Shown: in pieces, positions 18,678 to 29,619 of the stretch
How the letters are laid out: each line of letters opens with the position of its first letter
Numbering within the stretch: the stretch's first letter is position 1
Assembly (NCBI GenBank): GCA_002748285.1
Contig: PDSA01000029.1
Coordinates: 119,109 to 183,108, forward strand
Length of the DNA: 64,000 bases
Source: Rhodobacterales bacterium
GTDB taxonomy: Bacteria; Pseudomonadota; Alphaproteobacteria; Rhodobacterales; Rhodobacteraceae
Direction: 5' to 3'
Translations under genes and position numbers: made by a program
Notes under the pieces: generated by a model
What the model was told of the DNA's origin: nothing
Database searches by the model: none
The model's input: the letters and a program-made list of their open reading frames with translations, nothing else

Positions 18678-19885
18678 GGTTTAAGCAGGGATTTCAGATC
18701 GGTGTCCGGCGCGGCGATGGCTTCGGGCGCGGGCGATATCCCGGCCTCGATCAGCCGTTTGCCGATCATATAAGCGCGGGGGTCGTTCATCGAATCCACC
18801 GCCAGCAGCTGATCACCGGCGTAATACCAATGCGACCGGGCATTGGCGGCATCGCCGGGGCGCACCACCACGCGGTCATAGTCGGTGTTCAGCCCGGCGA
18901 TTTGCAGTTTCACATCATACTGATCCGACCAGAACCACGGTTTGGCCACATAATCCTTGCCCGCGCCCAGCATATTTTCGGCGACCAGCTCGGCCTGATC
19001 AATTGCGTTGGGCACGCTTTCCAGCCGGATGCGTTTGCCCTGATGCGGAAACGAAGCGCAATCGCCCGCCGCCCAGATATGCGCATCTGAAGTCTGACCC
19101 TGCGCATCGGTCTTGATGCCGTCCTCAATCGCCAGCCCCGCCGCCTGGGCCAGAGCGGTTGCCGGAGCAATCCCGATCCCGGTAATGACAAAATCCACGG
19201 CGATGTCCTGCCCGTTGCTCAGCCTGGCGCTGCGCACCCGCTCATCGCCCGAGAGCTGCTCCAGCCCGACCCCTTCGAAGATGTTCACCCCGTGGCGGCG
19301 GTGCAGATCGCGGAAATAGTCCGAAGTCTGCGGTGCCGCGACCCGTTGCAAAATACGATCTGCCATCTCTACCAGAGTGACATTCAACCCCTGCTTGGCC
19401 GCAACCGCCGCCGCCTCAAGCCCGATATAGCCGCCCCCCACGATCAGCACATTGCGCCCGGCCTGAAATTCGCCCTTCATGCTGTCAATATCGGCCAGAC
19501 TGCGCACCACATAGACCCCCTGCAGATCGCCGCCAATATGCGCGGGCAGGTGGTGCGGGGTGGAGCCTGTGGTCAGGGCGAGCTTGTCATAGGGCAGAGC
19601 CTCATCCCCCAGCCAAACCGTTTTCGCCGCCGGGTCAATCGCGGTGACGGTGCTGTTGAGGCGCAGCTCAATCTGCTGGCTTTCATAGAATTGCTCGGGC
19701 CGCAAGAACAGGCGGCTGCGCTCCATGTCGCCCAAAAGATACGCTTTGGACAGGGGCGGGCGCTGATAAGGCGGCACGCTTTCCTGACCGATCAGGGTGA
19801 TGCGGCCCTCATAGCCCAGACTGCGCAGCTTGGCGGTGAGGGATGCGCCAGCTTGTCCGGCACCGATGGCAATGATGTGGGTCAT
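18674..19885 (-). CDS. FAD-dependent NAD(P)H:ferredoxin/rubredoxin-type reductase
   Basis: IIAIGAGQAGASLTAKLRSLGYEGRITLIGQE...NVLIVGGGYIGLEAAAVAAKQG...HIWAAGDCA. Confidence 0.9.
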   Translation of the reverse strand: MTHIIAIGAGQAGASLTAKLRSLGYEGRITLIGQESVPPYQRPPLSKAYLLGDMERSRLFLRPEQFYESQQIELRLNSTVTAIDPAAKTVWLGDEALPYDKLALTTGSTPHHLPAHIGGDLQGVYVVRSLADIDSMKGEFQAGRNVLIVGGGYIGLEAAAVAAKQGLNVTLVEMADRILQRVAAPQTSDYFRDLHRRHGVNIFEGVGLEQLSGDERVRSARLSNGQDIAVDFVITGIGIAPATALAQAAGLAIEDGIKTDAQGQTSDAHIWAAGDCASFPHQGKRIRLESVPNAIDQAELVAENMLGAGKDYVAKPWFWSDQYDVKLQIAGLNTDYDRVVVRPGDAANARSHWYYAGDQLLAVDSMNDPRAYMIGKRLIEAGISPAPEAIAAPDTDLKSLLKP

Positions 19886-19960
19886 GACAAGATCCGTGAT
19901 GGCTGATTTGGTTTCACCGTAACCCGGGCGACCGTTTGAAGCAAATCGGCCCCGCCGGGC

Positions 19961-20728
19961 TCAGCTGTGGATTTCGGCGGGGTAGTTTTCAAAGGTGACG
20001 GTGTCGGCGATTTTGCGGGCCTCAGCCTCCTGCTCAACGCTGCGCACGGTCCAGCAGTTGATGCTGGCTCCGGCGGCTTTCAGTTCGGTCAGGCGGGGGT
20101 TGTCCAGATCATCGTGGCGGTGGCTGACGAAACAGGCATTCAGCCGCTCGTAATCGGGGATGGTCCGCAAATGGCTGCGGGTTTGGCTGTTCAGGGTGGG
20201 CCAATGCTCGGCCGGGAAATAACAGGTGACCAGACCGCGCGGAGTTTGGGGCGACAACTCGGCCATTTTGGCGATGGAATGAGGGTTGAAGCTCATCACC
20301 GCGGCGGGGCCGGTGTAGTGGGCCAGCGCCTCGGCCACCGATTGTTCGAGCGTCCCGATATTGCCGCCCATCGCGCCATCCTGATCTTTCAGCTCGATCA
20401 ACAGCGGCACCCGGCCGGCGACCAGATTGAGGATCTCCGGCAGATCGGGGATGGTTTCGTCACAGCCCTTCAGGCCGATCCGGGTTAGCTCGGCATGGGA
20501 AAAGGTGCGCGCCGCGCCTTTTTTGTCGGTCAGGCGCGACAGTTCGTAATCGTGGAACACCATGGCATGGCCGTCCGAGGACAGCTGCAAATCCATCTCG
20601 ATGCCATAACCAGCCTCGACCGCCGCCGCAAACGCGGCGCGCGAATTTTCAATGCAGCCTTTTTTAGCATCGTGATAGCCACGATGGGCAAAGGCATCGG
20701 TTAAGAAACCGTCAGGCAGTTGGGTCAT
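19961..20728 (-). CDS. Glycerophosphodiester phosphodiesterase family protein
   Basis: AHRGYHDAKKGCIENSRAAFAAAVEAGYGIEMDLQLSSDGHAMVFHDYELSRLT. Confidence 0.93.
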   Translation of the reverse strand: MTQLPDGFLTDAFAHRGYHDAKKGCIENSRAAFAAAVEAGYGIEMDLQLSSDGHAMVFHDYELSRLTDKKGAARTFSHAELTRIGLKGCDETIPDLPEILNLVAGRVPLLIELKDQDGAMGGNIGTLEQSVAEALAHYTGPAAVMSFNPHSIAKMAELSPQTPRGLVTCYFPAEHWPTLNSQTRSHLRTIPDYERLNACFVSHRHDDLDNPRLTELKAAGASINCWTVRSVEQEAEARKIADTVTFENYPAEIHS

Positions 20729-21189
20729 TTGATCTGAAACACACCGTCGATTTCAACCGCAACGCCCAGCGGCAAAGACGGGGCGCTGACGGCGGCGCGG
20801 GCGTGGCGGCCGGCGTCGCCAAACAGCTCGACCAGAAAATCCGAGGCTCCGTTCACCACCTGAGGCTGCTGGGTAAAGTCGCTGGTCGAATTTACAAACC
20901 CGCCCAGTTTCACCACCCGCACCAGCCGCGACAGATCGCCTCCGCAAGCAGCTTTCAGCTGCGCCACCAGACCGAGGGCACAGGCTTTGGCCGCAGCCAT
21001 GCCAGCCTCGACATCCATATCATCGCCCAGCTTGCCGGTGATCAGCCCATCCGGGCCGGCGGAAATCTGGCCCGAGATAAACACCAGATCGCCGGAAACC
21101 ACATAAGGCACATAATTGGCCGCCGGGGCCGGGGCGTCGGGCAGGGTGATGCCCAGCTCTTGCAGGCGGGCTTCGTAAGAGTTGCTCAT
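20725..21189 (-). CDS. RidA/YjgF family protein
   Basis: VPYVVSGDLVFISGQISAGPDG...RHARAAVSAPSLPLGVAVEIDGVF. Confidence 0.93.
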   Translation of the reverse strand: MSNSYEARLQELGITLPDAPAPAANYVPYVVSGDLVFISGQISAGPDGLITGKLGDDMDVEAGMAAAKACALGLVAQLKAACGGDLSRLVRVVKLGGFVNSTSDFTQQPQVVNGASDFLVELFGDAGRHARAAVSAPSLPLGVAVEIDGVFQIK

Positions 21190-21201
21190 TTTTGTCTCCG
21201 T

Positions 21202-21235
21202 GGTCTATGGCGTTTGACGGTCTATGGCGTTTGAC
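21202..21235. repeat. Perfect tandem duplication of a 17-bp unit (GGTCTATGGCGTTTGAC x2)
   Basis: Direct reading of 21202-21218 and 21219-21235. Confidence 0.95.
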
Positions 21236-21380
21236 GAAATACCTGAAACATAGAGCATCACTCAGGCGCGTTGAACTCTATGATTTCAGGCAGCGTCTGA
21301 GTGATTCAGGTTTTTCGCATGACGCGATATCGTTTTTTGGCAACGCTATCCGGGATTTACGCCCAAGAAAACCGCTAATT

Positions 21381-22688
21381 TCACTCGCGAAACGCTTTGC
21401 TGAAATAATCGGTCAGCGGTTTCAGCAGATAGGCCAGCGGGGTGCGGTCATTGGTGCGGATAAAGGCCTGCACCGGCATCCCCGGAATCAGGGTGGCGTT
21501 TGGTGGCAGTTTGGCCAGCTCGCCATCCAGCATCACGATTTCCGAGCGGTAAAACCGTGCCTGTGTGCGCTCATCGGTAAAGGCATCGGCTGACATTTTT
21601 ACCACGCGGCCCTTTAGCTCGGGCGTGTTGCGGGAATCGAAAACCGGAAAGCGCAGCGTGACATCCTGACCGACAAAGACCTGATCAATGTTGTTGATAT
21701 GCACCTTGGCCGAGATCACCAGCGGGCGGTCCTGAGGGATCAGGAACAGCACCGGCTCGGCGGCTTTGATCACCGCGCGGGGGGCGAAAAACTGCTGGCC
21801 ATAAACCACGCCCGAAACCGGAGCGCGAATTTCCAGCCGCGACAGCCTTTCCTGCAAGGCGCTGCGCTTTTCTTTCATCTCCAGCTCGCGGAAGTGCAGA
21901 TCGCGCAGATTGCTGATTGCTTCTTCCTGGCGGCGGGTTTCGAATTTCAGAATTTCAATATCAATTTCGGTGATGCGCCCTTGGGCCTGCGCCTTGGTCG
22001 AGGTCAGCTCGCCCATGGTGCCCTCAAGTCGGGCTTGCTCGCGTTGCAGGCTCAGCACCCGGGTGGCCTGCGCCAAGCCGCGATCCAGCAGCGATTGCTG
22101 ATCTCTCAGCTCTTTTTCAATCAGCTCAAGCTGCGCCGTCAGCGCGGTTTGCTGGGCGGTGATGCCGCGGATCTGATCGGCAATCTGGCCACTGCGCTTG
22201 CGCATCTGGGCAATCTCCTGATCCAGAGTATTCCGCCGGGCAACGAACAGGCGTTGTTGCCCCTGCATCAGGCTGTTGACGTCATCCGAAAGGGTGGCCA
22301 TCTCGGTCAGTTCGGGATCGAATGTGACGTGCTTGGCCCCGTCACGCTCGGCCTCAAACCGGCCACGGCGGGCGATCAGTTCGAAAATCTGGCTCTGCAC
22401 CACGGTTAGTTCCGACTGCAGCGTGCTGGCGTCAAGGCGCAGCAGCATATCGCCGGCATTGACCTGATCGCCCTCCTGCACCAGAATTTCAGCAATCACC
22501 CCGCCTTCGGGATGTTGCACGATCTGGCGGTTCTGATCGACTTCGATCTGCCCTTCGGCAATCACCGCGCCCGAGATATTGGCCAGCACCGCCCAGCTGC
22601 CAAAGCCGCCGACCAGCAGGATCACCGATAAAAACCCCAAAATCAGGGGCCGGCGCGCCGACCAGCCCTTTTGTGCGTTCAGGCTCAT
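21381..22688 (-). CDS. HlyD/PrtE family type I secretion periplasmic adaptor
   Basis: N-terminal [43 protein letters not shown], coiled coil, [14 protein letters not shown]. Confidence 0.93.
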   Translation of the reverse strand: MSLNAQKGWSARRPLILGFLSVILLVGGFGSWAVLANISGAVIAEGQIEVDQNRQIVQHPEGGVIAEILVQEGDQVNAGDMLLRLDASTLQSELTVVQSQIFELIARRGRFEAERDGAKHVTFDPELTEMATLSDDVNSLMQGQQRLFVARRNTLDQEIAQMRKRSGQIADQIRGITAQQTALTAQLELIEKELRDQQSLLDRGLAQATRVLSLQREQARLEGTMGELTSTKAQAQGRITEIDIEILKFETRRQEEAISNLRDLHFRELEMKEKRSALQERLSRLEIRAPVSGVVYGQQFFAPRAVIKAAEPVLFLIPQDRPLVISAKVHINNIDQVFVGQDVTLRFPVFDSRNTPELKGRVVKMSADAFTDERTQARFYRSEIVMLDGELAKLPPNATLIPGMPVQAFIRTNDRTPLAYLLKPLTDYFSKAFRE

Positions 22689-24421
22689 GTCACACCCCCG
22701 CCCGTTTTGCTGCTGCGGATTTGTGCGTGGTTTTTCACCACCCGTTTCAGCACTTCATCGCGCGGGCCAAAGGCCGTTACCGCGCCGTTTTCCAGCATCA
22801 ACAGCAAGTCGCATTCCTGAATGGCCGCCGGCCGGTGGGCCATGATCATCACCGATTTGCCATCGGCCTTCATCTGACGAATCGTCGCGTTCAATGCTTG
22901 TGAGCCCTCATTGTCGAGGTTCGAATTCGGCTCATCCAGCACCAGAATCACCGGATCACTATAGAGCGCACGGGCCAGACCGATACGTTGCAGCTGCCCG
23001 CCCGACAGCTGACCACCATTAGCAGTGACGCGGGTGTCATAGCCATCGGGGAACGCCAGAATCATGTTATGCGCCGCCGCCCGCTTGGCGGCCTTGATCA
23101 CTGCGGCATCGTCCGGGCTCAGCGACATGCGGGCGATGTTTTCGGCGATGGTGCCGTCAAACACTTGCACCCTCTGGGGCAGATAGCCGATATGCAGGCC
23201 GCGAATGTCCGGGTCATATTGATCCAACGCCGCGCCATCCAACCGGATCTTGCCGCCCACAGGCCGCCAGACCCCGGTGATCGCCCGCGCCAAGGTTGAT
23301 TTCCCGGCCCCCGAAGGCCCGATCACCCCCAGAGCCAGCCCCGGCTTCAGCACAAAATTCACCGATTTCAGCGCCGCTTGCTGCTGCCCCGGCGCGACCA
23401 CCGTCACCTGTTGCGCGGTGAGCAGAGCCTTGGGGGTCGGCAGAGCTGTGCGGGCGGGTTCGGTCGGGATTTGTGACAGCAGATGCGCCAGATTATCCCA
23501 GCCTTTAGACGCCGCCTGCACCAGCTGCCATTGGCCGATCGCCTGCTCAATCGGGGCCAGAGCCCGGCCCATCAGGATCGAGCCCGCAATCATCGCCCCC
23601 GCCGTCAGCTGGTTTTGCAGCACCAGATACGCCCCCAGCCCCAGCATGGCAGATTGCAGGAACAGCCGGAACGTTTTGGTCAGCACCGAAAAACCGCCCG
23701 TGGCATCCGAGGCCCGCACCGTAGCGGCCAGCGCCTGTTCCCGCGCCAGATTCCAGCGTCCGAACGCTGCACCCTGCATCCCCAGGCTCTGCACCAGCTC
23801 GCTTTCCCTGCGCATATGCTCGGCCATCTGGTTGGCGGTGTGGATGTTGCTGTTGGCCTGTAAAACCGGCTCTCGCGTGATGCGTTGGTTCAGAATTGTG
23901 ATGAAAATCAACAGCCCGCCGCCGCTGAGCGCCAGAATGCCCAGCCATGGGTGGAACAAAAAGATCCCGGCCAGAAACAGCGGCGTCCAGGGGATATCAA
24001 AAATCGCGGTCAGAACCGGCGAGGTCAGCAAGCGCTGCACCGCCTCCAGATCGCGCAAACCGCTATTGGTTTCCTGTGTGCCCTGCCCGGTGACATTGGC
24101 CCGCAGCACCGCCGCAAATACCCGGTGATCCAGACTGTCCTGAAACCGGGCGCCGATCCGGGCCAGAACCCGGCCCCGGGCGTAATCCAGCAGCCCCATC
24201 ATCAGGAACAAAAATGCCGCCAGAACCGACAACGCCAGCAGCGTTTCCTGAGACCCGCTGCCCAGCACCCGATCATAAATCTGTAGCATATAAATCGGCC
24301 CGGTCAGCATCAGCACATTGACGAACACGCTGAACAAACCCACCGCCCAGAACAACGATCTGCTCTTGCGGCGTGCTGCCCTCAGCTCGGTCAGGCCCGC
24401 GTTACGATCATGCTGCTGCAT
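22685..24421 (-). CDS. PrtD-type type I secretion ABC permease/ATPase
   Basis: TM region, [70 protein letters not shown]. Confidence 0.95.
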   Translation of the reverse strand: MQQHDRNAGLTELRAARRKSRSLFWAVGLFSVFVNVLMLTGPIYMLQIYDRVLGSGSQETLLALSVLAAFLFLMMGLLDYARGRVLARIGARFQDSLDHRVFAAVLRANVTGQGTQETNSGLRDLEAVQRLLTSPVLTAIFDIPWTPLFLAGIFLFHPWLGILALSGGGLLIFITILNQRITREPVLQANSNIHTANQMAEHMRRESELVQSLGMQGAAFGRWNLAREQALAATVRASDATGGFSVLTKTFRLFLQSAMLGLGAYLVLQNQLTAGAMIAGSILMGRALAPIEQAIGQWQLVQAASKGWDNLAHLLSQIPTEPARTALPTPKALLTAQQVTVVAPGQQQAALKSVNFVLKPGLALGVIGPSGAGKSTLARAITGVWRPVGGKIRLDGAALDQYDPDIRGLHIGYLPQRVQVFDGTIAENIARMSLSPDDAAVIKAAKRAAAHNMILAFPDGYDTRVTANGGQLSGGQLQRIGLARALYSDPVILVLDEPNSNLDNEGSQALNATIRQMKADGKSVMIMAHRPAAIQECDLLLMLENGAVTAFGPRDEVLKRVVKNHAQIRSSKTGGGVT

Positions 24422-24599
24422 CTTGCCCCTTTACATTTCTACGCCAAATCATTTGCTGTTTAGCAGGGCAAGTGTTAAATTCTTGTATCCAATCTGTCAC
24501 AGGCTGTTACCATTTCCGGATTTCTGCTGGGCATTCTTGCCGCAGATATTATGTAAATCGAAGTTATAAAAGAAGCTGTTCAGAATGCCATTATTTATT

Positions 24600-25361
24600 A
24601 TGGGAAAACTGCGAAAATTAAATTCTACCCGGTTATGGGCCGGTGTTTTGCTGGTGGCGCTGGCGGCCTGCACGGCCCCAGAGCCGCATGGCATTAACGA
24701 CCCGAACGAAGCGATTAACCGCAAGACCCATCAATTCAACCGCGATCTGGATCGCGTGTTGATTCGGCGGGTTGCCGGCGCTTATGGTCGCGGTCTGCCG
24801 AAACCCGTGCGTCAGGGCATTGGCAATTTTGCCTCGAATCTGAACCTGCCCAGCGTGGTGGTGAATGACATTTTGCAGCTCAAGATCGGCATGGCGCTGA
24901 AAAATTCGACCCGGTTTCTGATAAATTCAACTGTTGGTATTGGTGGGGTGCTTGACCCGTCTACCGCTCTGGGTCTGCCCGAGAAGCGCACCGATTTTGG
25001 CGAAACCCTGCATGTTTGGGGTGTTGGCGAGGGTGACTATGTTGAGGTGCCGTTTATTGGCCCTTCGACTGAGCGTGACGTGGCCGGTATGGTGGTCGAT
25101 GTGTTTACCAACCCGCTGTCGGTTCTGGCCCCCAAACCCGAGAAATACATGGTCCCGGCGGCCAAAGGGGTTGCCAAGCTGGGAGATCGCCACGATTTTG
25201 CCAAATCGGTGAACTCTGTTTTGTATGAAAGTGCCGACAGCTATGCTCAGGCCCGGTTGATCTATTTGCAACATCGCAGATTCCAGCTGGGACAAGAGCT
25301 GAGCTTTGATGAATCCCCTGAAGAAGGAGAAGACGCCTATGAAGATTTTTACGCCGACTAA
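24600..25361 (+). CDS. mlaA: MlaA (VacJ) family lipoprotein
   Basis: Lipobox LVALAAC; DPNEAINRKTHQFNRDLD...FLINSTVGIGGVLDPST...TDFGETLHVWGVGEGDYVEVPFIGPST. Confidence 0.93.
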   Translation: MGKLRKLNSTRLWAGVLLVALAACTAPEPHGINDPNEAINRKTHQFNRDLDRVLIRRVAGAYGRGLPKPVRQGIGNFASNLNLPSVVVNDILQLKIGMALKNSTRFLINSTVGIGGVLDPSTALGLPEKRTDFGETLHVWGVGEGDYVEVPFIGPSTERDVAGMVVDVFTNPLSVLAPKPEKYMVPAAKGVAKLGDRHDFAKSVNSVLYESADSYAQARLIYLQHRRFQLGQELSFDESPEEGEDAYEDFYAD

Positions 25362-25956
25362 GCCAACCCGGCGCAATGTGACGTTTGGGCTGGTCTCTGC
25401 CCTGGCGCTGGGTGGTTTTGCCCAGCCCGCTGCGGCCGTCAGCAATAAGGCCGCAGCCGGTCTGGTGACGAATGTGGTCAATGACATCAACAGGGTGATT
25501 GCTTCGGGCAAATCCGAAGCCCGGATGATCGTTGATTTTGAAAAGATCTTTGTCAGATATTCCGATGTGCGCTATCTGGCCAGCTATGCTTTGGGCGTGG
25601 ATGGTCGCCGCGCCAGCGCTGCGCAGAAGCGCGGTTTTCAAAAGGCGTTTCAGGGCTATATTGCCCGCAAATATGGCAAGCAGTTTCGCACCTTTATTGG
25701 TGGGCGTCTGGAAATCGAGCGCACCAAGACCGTGAAAAAACATGTCGAAGTGCGCGCGATGGCGCATTTGCGGGGTCAGGCGCCGTTTGATGTGACGTTT
25801 TTCGTGTCTGATAAATCGGGCAAGCCGCTATTTTACAATATGTATATCGAAGGCATCAACATGCTGCTGACCGAACGCAGCGAAATCGGAGCGATGCTGG
25901 ATAAGCGCCGGGGCAATATCGACAGGCTGATCAAGGATCTGAGAAAGGTGGGTTAG
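25339..25956 (+). CDS. mlaC: MlaC/Ttg2D family phospholipid-binding protein
   Basis: Overlaps mlaA end; signal sequence; FEKIFVRYSDVRYLASYALG...FQKAFQGYIARKYGKQF...GINMLLTERSEIGAMLDKRRGNIDRLIKDL. Confidence 0.88.
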   Translation: MKIFTPTKPTRRNVTFGLVSALALGGFAQPAAAVSNKAAAGLVTNVVNDINRVIASGKSEARMIVDFEKIFVRYSDVRYLASYALGVDGRRASAAQKRGFQKAFQGYIARKYGKQFRTFIGGRLEIERTKTVKKHVEVRAMAHLRGQAPFDVTFFVSDKSGKPLFYNMYIEGINMLLTERSEIGAMLDKRRGNIDRLIKDLRKVG

Positions 25957-25980
25957 GCCCGCCCGCCCCTGCCTTTGGGG

Positions 25981-27921
25981 CTAATGCCCGGTTCTCAGCT
26001 CTTTGGACAAGGACAGTGGCGGAGTCTTGCCCGACAAACGCGCCCGGTAAATCGGCAGAGATTCCGAAACCCGCATCACATAATTGCGGGTTTCGCGAAA
26101 TGGGATGTGTTCGATCCAGTCGACCACATCCACCCCGGCTGATCTGGGGTCTCCAAACCGGCTGACCCACGAGCGCACACGGCTGGGGCCGGCATTGTAA
26201 CCCACCGAGATCAGAATCGGCGACGGGCCAAATTCATTGCGCAGATCGGCCAGATAGCGGCTGCCCAGCTGTGCATTATAGTGCCAGTCGCTCAGCAAAC
26301 GGGCCTTGTCATAGTCCAGCCCCAGATCCTCGGCCACGGACTTGGCGGTTTTGGGCATCAGCTGCATCAGCCCTTTTGCGCCAACGCCGCTTTGCACCAG
26401 AGGGTTAAACTCGCTCTCGCGGCGGGCGATGGCCAGCGCCAGTTCGGGCAGCACCGGCAGTTTTTCACGGGCCAGATCATGCAGCGGGTAGTAGGCACGA
26501 TGCAGAACCAGCTGTCGTTTGGCGCCTTGCTTGGCGATCATCAGTGCCAGATGCGGTTCGTCCAGAAAAAACGCCAGATCGGCCAGCTGCCCCAATTCGA
26601 CCCGGTTCAGGGTCTCGGCGACTTGCAGGAAAAACCGTTTTGATAAGGCGGATTGCCCGGATTGGTGCAGGATCAGTGCCGCATAAAGAACGCTTGAGGA
26701 CATGAAGCGGGCCTTGCGCCAATCTGGGAAAGTCTCGGACCCGGTGAGGGCCGCATCCATCGGCAAGCCCGCCCGCTCGGCGGCCAGCAAGCCATAAAAG
26801 CTGGTCTGATACTCGGCCCCATAGGCATAGGACGCGCGTGCCGACTCTGTATCATTCATCGCCTCATAAGCACGGCCCTCCCAATAGGCGGCGCGGCCCA
26901 GACTGATGGGCGTTTTCACCGCAACGCGAAAGCTATGGAAATGCGCCAGCGCGGCCTTTGGGTCTTGCAGATAGCGCAGTGCCAAATAGCCCGATAGCCA
27001 CTCAAGATCGGCATAATCGGACCCTTCGCCAAGATGGTGCGATGAGGCAATCCGATAGGCTAGGGCACCATCCCCGGCGCGCATCATCTGACGTGCCAAA
27101 GCGCGGCGCTGATTAGCCCAACGCAGCGGTTCTCCCAGGGTTTGGGCCGATTTGCTTTGCGCAAGCAACAGCGCGATGGCGCTTTCGGTGCGGCCTTTGC
27201 GCAGCCGCCACAGGAACCGCTCATAGGCAAGGCCGGGATCGGATTGCAGTTGCTCGGGAACAGCGGCAATCAGGCTGTCGACATTTTTCGCACTGCGGCG
27301 CAGAGCAATCCGGGCCTCGGCCAGTGCCTGCCAATCCGGCCCAACCAGATCAAACATCCGCTGTGCATCGGTGAACCGACCGCGCCAGAGCAGCATATCC
27401 AACCGCGCGGTGTGGTGCGGGGCCAGAAGCTCGGGGTATTTTGTGCTGTAGGCGGTAAATTCGGACTGGCTCAGCCCAAGCCTGCGCCACGCCAAAACGA
27501 TTTCGGCCGCCGCATCGCCGTTTTTGCCCATCGCGGCATAGGCTGCGGCCAGCCAAAACGCGCCGTTGCCGGTGCGAGGTCTTTGGTTTTCAAAATAAGC
27601 GATCACATCTGCGGTTGGGGTGTCTGCCGAAATTTTCGCTTCGCCCTTGCGGTGCATCAGGGGCAGACCGGGCCAATCGGGGTTGCGCGTTATAAAGGCG
27701 TGATATTCGCCCAGACTGCCGACCCCGGCCCGCAAACGGTGCCATTGCACAATGTCCTTAGCTACCTGGTTTTCGGTTTCAACCAGCTGAAGGGCATTTT
27801 GCCAGTTGCCCCTAGAGATTTCGGCAAATGCATCCGCCAGAGCATTGCGGGGCTGTTGCTCTTGCCCCGCCGCCAAACCGGCCCAGAGCAACAGGGGAAA
27901 TAGCAGGGATATGGCACGCAT
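25981..27921 (-). CDS. Soluble lytic murein transglycosylase (SLT domain)
   Basis: Signal peptide; C-terminal ALAIARRESEFNPLVQSGVGAKGLMQLMPKTAK...NAQLGSRYLADL...ISVGYNAGPSRV. Confidence 0.94.
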   Translation of the reverse strand: MRAISLLFPLLLWAGLAAGQEQQPRNALADAFAEISRGNWQNALQLVETENQVAKDIVQWHRLRAGVGSLGEYHAFITRNPDWPGLPLMHRKGEAKISADTPTADVIAYFENQRPRTGNGAFWLAAAYAAMGKNGDAAAEIVLAWRRLGLSQSEFTAYSTKYPELLAPHHTARLDMLLWRGRFTDAQRMFDLVGPDWQALAEARIALRRSAKNVDSLIAAVPEQLQSDPGLAYERFLWRLRKGRTESAIALLLAQSKSAQTLGEPLRWANQRRALARQMMRAGDGALAYRIASSHHLGEGSDYADLEWLSGYLALRYLQDPKAALAHFHSFRVAVKTPISLGRAAYWEGRAYEAMNDTESARASYAYGAEYQTSFYGLLAAERAGLPMDAALTGSETFPDWRKARFMSSSVLYAALILHQSGQSALSKRFFLQVAETLNRVELGQLADLAFFLDEPHLALMIAKQGAKRQLVLHRAYYPLHDLAREKLPVLPELALAIARRESEFNPLVQSGVGAKGLMQLMPKTAKSVAEDLGLDYDKARLLSDWHYNAQLGSRYLADLRNEFGPSPILISVGYNAGPSRVRSWVSRFGDPRSAGVDVVDWIEHIPFRETRNYVMRVSESLPIYRARLSGKTPPLSLSKELRTGH

Positions 27922-28090
27922 TGGGTTCAATTCACCTTCTGGTTTGTTATGATCCTATATCGTCGCATCACGCCGACCAAATAAGCGCAACACATCAGCT
28001 TGGCATTCCGCGCAACTGGCGCTAGTTTGCCGCTGCACAGGAAGGGGTGGTGAATCGCACCATCTCGACCAATATAAAAGGAGACGTGTC

Positions 28091-28966
28091 ATGTTCAAAG
28101 GTTCATTTACCGCATTGGTCACGCCATTCAAAAATGGCGCACTGGATATTGACGCGCTCAAACAGCTTGTCGAATGGCAGATCGCCGAGGGCAGCAATGG
28201 TCTGGTGCCGATGGGCACCACAGGCGAAAGCCCTACCGTCAGCCATGAAGAGCATGAACATGCCATTGAGGTCGTGGTCAAGGCCGCTGCGGGCCGGGTG
28301 CCGGTGATTGCCGGGGCGGGGTCGAACAACACCGCCGAATCCGCGCGTTACATGGCATTTGCCAAAAAGATCGGGGCCGATGCGGCGCTGGTGGTCACGC
28401 CTTATTATAACAAGCCCACTCAGGCCGGGCTGATTGCGCATTTCACCGCGCTGCATGAGGGCTGTGATCTGCCGATTTTCATCTACAACATCCCCGGGCG
28501 CTCGGCGGTGGATATGACACCGGAAACGATGGGCGAACTGGCTAAATTGCCCCGCATCATCGGCGTCAAGGACGCAACCGGAGATCTGGCACGCGTCAGT
28601 CAGCAGCGTCTGACCTGCGGCAAAGAATTCATCCAGATTTCCGGCGAGGACGCAACCGCGCATGGTTTTAACGCTCAAGGCGGGGTTGGTTGTATTTCCG
28701 TCACGGCCAATGTCGCCCCGCGCCTGTGTGCGCAGATGCAGGCGGCAACGCTGGCTGGGGATTTCGCCAAAGCGCTGGACATCCAAGACCGGCTGATGCC
28801 GCTGCATATCGCGATTTTCACCGAGCCGGGGCTGGTGGGGGCGAAATATGCGCTCTCGAAACTGGGCAAATGCAGCCCCGAAGTGCGGTCTCCGCTGGTT
28901 GAGCTGACCGATGCGACCAAGGCCAAAATTGACGCCGCCATGGCCCATGCCGGGTTGCTGGGTTAG
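28091..28966 (+). CDS. dapA: 4-hydroxy-tetrahydrodipicolinate synthase
   Basis: [18 protein letters not shown]...[14 protein letters not shown]...[18 protein letters not shown]...IYNIPGRS...GVKDATGD. Confidence 0.97.
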   Translation: MFKGSFTALVTPFKNGALDIDALKQLVEWQIAEGSNGLVPMGTTGESPTVSHEEHEHAIEVVVKAAAGRVPVIAGAGSNNTAESARYMAFAKKIGADAALVVTPYYNKPTQAGLIAHFTALHEGCDLPIFIYNIPGRSAVDMTPETMGELAKLPRIIGVKDATGDLARVSQQRLTCGKEFIQISGEDATAHGFNAQGGVGCISVTANVAPRLCAQMQAATLAGDFAKALDIQDRLMPLHIAIFTEPGLVGAKYALSKLGKCSPEVRSPLVELTDATKAKIDAAMAHAGLLG

Positions 28967-29030
28967 GGGCAAAACTCGCCTTGGCGGGGGCTGAATTCTT
29001 AGCTGGACAGAAAACCCCGGCTGTGATTCT

Positions 29031-29606
29031 ATGCGCCGCATGAACACCACCACGCGCAATCTGCCCTATCTTGTGACCGCCATAATTTCGCTTGCGATGA
29101 TTGTCGCGCTGTTGCTGATGGGGCGGGTTCCGATCTGTGAATGCGGCACGGTCAAATTGTGGTATTTCGAGCTGATGACCTCGGAAGGCTCGCAGCATTT
29201 GATTGATTGGTATACCCCGTCGCATCTGCTGCATGGGATCATCTTTTACGCCCTTTTGTGGCTGTTCGCCCGGCACATGCCGATAGGCTGGCGGCTGGCG
29301 ATTGCCACGCTGATCGAAGCCCTTTGGGAAGTGGTCGAAAACACCCCGGCGATCATTGAGCGCTATCGTGAGGTCACAATTGCGCTGGATTATTACGGTG
29401 ATAGTGTGGTCAACTCGGCAGCGGACCTGCTGGCGATGCTGATCGGGTTCTGGCTGGCTCGGCGGTTGCCGGTCTGGGCCAGCGTTGCGGTGGTGGTTGG
29501 GTTCGAAGTTTTGACGACGGTGCTGATCCGCGATGGGCTGGCGCTGAACATTATCATGCTGGTTGCGCCGTTCCAGACAATTCTGGACTGGCAATCAGCG
29601 CTATAA
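29031..29606 (+). CDS. DUF2585 (UPF0314) family membrane protein
   Basis: WYFELMTSEGSQHLIDWYTPSHLLHGIIFYALLWL...ALWEVVENTPAIIERYREVTIALDYYGDSVVNSAAD. Confidence 0.9.
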   Translation: MRRMNTTTRNLPYLVTAIISLAMIVALLLMGRVPICECGTVKLWYFELMTSEGSQHLIDWYTPSHLLHGIIFYALLWLFARHMPIGWRLAIATLIEALWEVVENTPAIIERYREVTIALDYYGDSVVNSAADLLAMLIGFWLARRLPVWASVAVVVGFEVLTTVLIRDGLALNIIMLVAPFQTILDWQSAL

Positions 29607-29619
29607 CCAAGGTGATGAA

